Shown here piece after piece: positions 62,369 through 64,000 of a stretch of DNA of 64,000 bases (its first letter is position 1; every line of letters begins with the position of its first letter). Source of the stretch: Burkholderia thailandensis E264 (GTDB taxonomy: Bacteria > Pseudomonadota > Gammaproteobacteria > Burkholderiales > Burkholderiaceae); the NCBI RefSeq assembly GCF_000012365.1, contig NC_007651.1:1550001-1614000 (forward strand). Direction: 5' to 3'. The position numbers and the translations under genes were made by a program. The notes under the pieces were generated by a model. That model did no database searches. It was given only the letters and a program-made list of their open reading frames with translations, and had not been told where the DNA came from.

Positions 62369-63601
62369 TTATTTCGCGTCCTCGATGCGAATCGTTCCCT
62401 TCAGGTGCTGGAATTCGCCGTTGCGGTGCGCGATGTTCGTGTAGACGACGCCGTTCTCGAAGTCTTCGACATGCACGACGTTGTCGCCGCTCTTCGGCTC
62501 GTGCCAATAGACCATGAACACTTGCGGCCGGATCTGCGTCGCCTTGTATTCGACGGTGTCGGTCGCGCCTTGATACTGGCCGGACGTGCCGACGAACGTC
62601 ATCGTGTGGTCGTCCTTGAAGTCGAGGCGAAAGCGGATGTCGCCGAACTGCACGAGCGCCTTCTTGCCCGCGGCCGGGAATGCGGACGCCGTGCCGACGA
62701 CGGGCCATTGCATCTCGCCCTTGATGACTTTCGCGCTCATTTCAAGCGACGACACGTCAGCGAGGTTCGGATAGCGCGCCTTCATCGCGGCAATCAGTTC
62801 TCCGGAATTTCTCGCCTTCGCGGCTTCCGTCTCGAACGCGACCAGGTAGTCGCGCGTGAACTTCACGGACGCGAGCGTGTTCGGCTCGCTGCCGTCCGGA
62901 TTGGCCAGATAGTGGCCGGGCACGACGCGCGACGGGCGCAGCGCCGCGATCCGGTCGAGCGTTTTGATCCAGTTGCGGCGCGACTCCGGCGTTTGCGTAT
63001 CGGCGATCCATACATGGATGTTCGCCGCGACCGGAATGCCGCCGACGACCGCATGCGCGGACGGGATCGACACGAACGTGCGGTCCGGCGACGGGCCGTC
63101 GAGGCCGACGATGCGCAACTCGTGGCCGTCGAGCGTCAGCCGGTCGCCGTCAAGCGGCTGCGGCACGACGAGCGCGCGCGGCGCGTTGTCCTTCAGGATC
63201 GGCCCCCAGTACGCGAGCTTGTCGTCCTTGTTCGCCTTGATCGCGGCGACCGTCTGCGGCGTCGCGACGATCTTCGCGTCCGGGAACGCGGCCCTGATCG
63301 TGTCGAGGCCGAAGTAGTAGTCCGGATCGCTGTGGCTCACATAGACGAGCTTGAGCGGCTTGCCGGTCGCCTTGATCTTGTTGACGAGCGCCTCGGCGTC
63401 GTTGCGCTGGAACTGTGCGTCGATGAGGATCGTGCCGGTCTTGCCCGTGACGATCTCGGACGAGACGGCAAAGAGGCTTTTTTCACCGGGATTGTAGACG
63501 TCGATCTGAAGCGGCGCGCTGGCGCCGGTCGCGTGCGCGGGAGCCGCGCCGAGCATCGAAGCGGCTGCGGCGGCGAGCGCCACGAGAGAGCGTAAGAACA
63601 T
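62369..63601 (-). CDS. Secreted metallo-beta-lactamase-fold protein fused to a MoaF-like domain
   Basis: 410 residues from the ATG at 63601, with a Sec signal peptide (cleavage after AHA near 24). The MBL domain (about 30-290) has the first motif changed to SHSDPDYYFGL, i.e. two of the usual histidines are Asp and Tyr; SRVVPGHYLANPDGSE keeps a late His. A C-terminal MoaF-like/lipocalin-type barrel follows (about 315-410, VQFGDIRFRLDFKDDHTMTF and TDTVEYKATQIRPQVFMVYW). This two-domain layout is unusual. Divergent from a HxlR regulator. Confidence 0.82.
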   Translation of the reverse strand: MFLRSLVALAAAAASMLGAAPAHATGASAPLQIDVYNPGEKSLFAVSSEIVTGKTGTILIDAQFQRNDAEALVNKIKATGKPLKLVYVSHSDPDYYFGLDTIRAAFPDAKIVATPQTVAAIKANKDDKLAYWGPILKDNAPRALVVPQPLDGDRLTLDGHELRIVGLDGPSPDRTFVSIPSAHAVVGGIPVAANIHVWIADTQTPESRRNWIKTLDRIAALRPSRVVPGHYLANPDGSEPNTLASVKFTRDYLVAFETEAAKARNSGELIAAMKARYPNLADVSSLEMSAKVIKGEMQWPVVGTASAFPAAGKKALVQFGDIRFRLDFKDDHTMTFVGTSGQYQGATDTVEYKATQIRPQVFMVYWHEPKSGDNVVHVEDFENGVVYTNIAHRNGEFQHLKGTIRIEDAK

Positions 63602-63859
63602 GAAGGATTCCCTGAGAGGTCTTGGCGTTGTAAGGGCGACGCGAGCAAGCAAGGCGACGGCGTCGAAGCGGGACAGTATCGTCGGATCGGTTTCCGGGCG
63701 CATCACCTCGCTGAAAGAAAGTTAGCAAAACGAATCGATGAGCCGACGCGTGAGCGTTGATGCCGCCGGTCGCCGTGAAAGCCTTGCCGCATGTGGCGAT
63801 ACGCGGTGCGACATGGAACCGGACCGTCGAGCAAACGGTGCTAGTATCTACGGTGCAGG

Positions 63860-63878
63860 TAGTTACCGGTGGAAACTA
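63860..63878. promoter_or_regulatory. Inverted repeat in the hxlR upstream region
   Basis: TAGTT and AACTA are separated by nine bases, 9-27 bases before the start codon at 63887. HxlR-family regulators often bind such short AT-ended repeats. The remainder of 63602-63886 contains no gene and must hold the divergent promoters. Confidence 0.45.
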
Positions 63879-63886
63879 TAGACTGG

Positions 63887-64000
63887 ATGGCAACGATGCG
63901 AAAGAACGCACCCCATGGTGAGCAGATTACCGACAGGAAACCATCGCTTCTCGACGCGCCGCTCAAGGGCAACGTGTACGCGTCGGAATGCCCGACGCGG
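63887..64000 (+). CDS. HxlR-family regulator (partial, N-terminal 38 residues)
   Basis: Open from ATG at 63887 (alternative ATG at 63896) to the window end. The last residues LKGNVYASECPTR match the family start, where a conserved N-V-x-A-x-x-C-P-(S/T)-R motif carries the redox- or aldehyde-sensing cysteine just before the winged HTH. It is divergent from the MBL/MoaF-like gene and likely controls it, for example in response to reactive aldehydes or electrophiles. Confidence 0.8.
   Translation, partial: MATMRKNAPHGEQITDRKPSLLDAPLKGNVYASECPTR

Overview
The window is GC-rich throughout (by eye about 68-70 %), densely coded and without rRNA, tRNA, CRISPR or recognisable insertion sequences. Gene content and order (ybgC-tolQRAB-pal, ydfG, ZTP riboswitch-glyA-nrdR, minor pilins, hmgA-fahA, xdhAB) and protein sequences point to a Burkholderia chromosome, most likely chromosome 1 of the B. 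pseudomallei group; the species call is recognition, not a database result.

Layout. 1-4.4 kb: the Tol-Pal cell-envelope operon on the minus strand (pal cut by the window edge). 4.5-7.4 kb: YdfG-type dehydrogenase, then a promoter, a ZTP (pfl) riboswitch, glyA and nrdR. 7.6-10.4 kb: five tightly overlapping minor type IV pilin genes. 10.5-12.8 kb: a DUF3318/YqjE/YqjD-like membrane gene set and a 1-Cys peroxiredoxin. 13.0-15.1 kb: glutaryl-CoA dehydrogenase divergent from an IclR regulator with a perfect operator palindrome inside the regulator's promoter. 15.3-16.7 kb: a GFA-family protein and a degenerate EAL protein.

16.9-23.9 kb is an aromatic catabolic operon: metallo-beta-lactamase-fold protein, flavin hydroxylase, DUF2783 partner, AAHS transporter, homogentisate dioxygenase (hmgA) and fumarylacetoacetase (fahA), ending in a hairpin terminator. 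I read it as feeding a hydroxyphenylacetate-type substrate into homogentisate. 24.2-35.6 kb holds three single-gene MFS transporters, bluB, a D-lactate dehydrogenase-like enzyme, a LysR regulator, a class V aminotransferase, an AraC regulator and an EamA exporter. 35.8-40.9 kb: xanthine dehydrogenase xdhA-xdhB (no xdhC next to it) and an orphan ModA-like binding protein.

41.6-47.2 kb is the most interesting unit: an inverted repeat resembling a Zur box, then a TonB-dependent receptor, ABC ATPase, binding protein and FecCD-type permease with a histidine cluster in a periplasmic loop; I suggest zinc or zincophore uptake. 47.2-55.9 kb: LysR, DsbA-fold isomerase, a membrane-anchored TAXI-type binding protein without its permease, a BON protein, and two lipoprotein hydrolases (3-hydroxybutyrate oligomer hydrolase and an S10 serine carboxypeptidase) separated by an unusually AT-rich regulatory gap. 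56-64 kb: TSUP and DHA2 transporters, a GlpQ-type phosphodiesterase, a LysE exporter, an XRE-cupin/GNAT pair with tandem operators, and a metallo-beta-lactamase/MoaF-like fusion divergent from a HxlR regulator cut by the window end.
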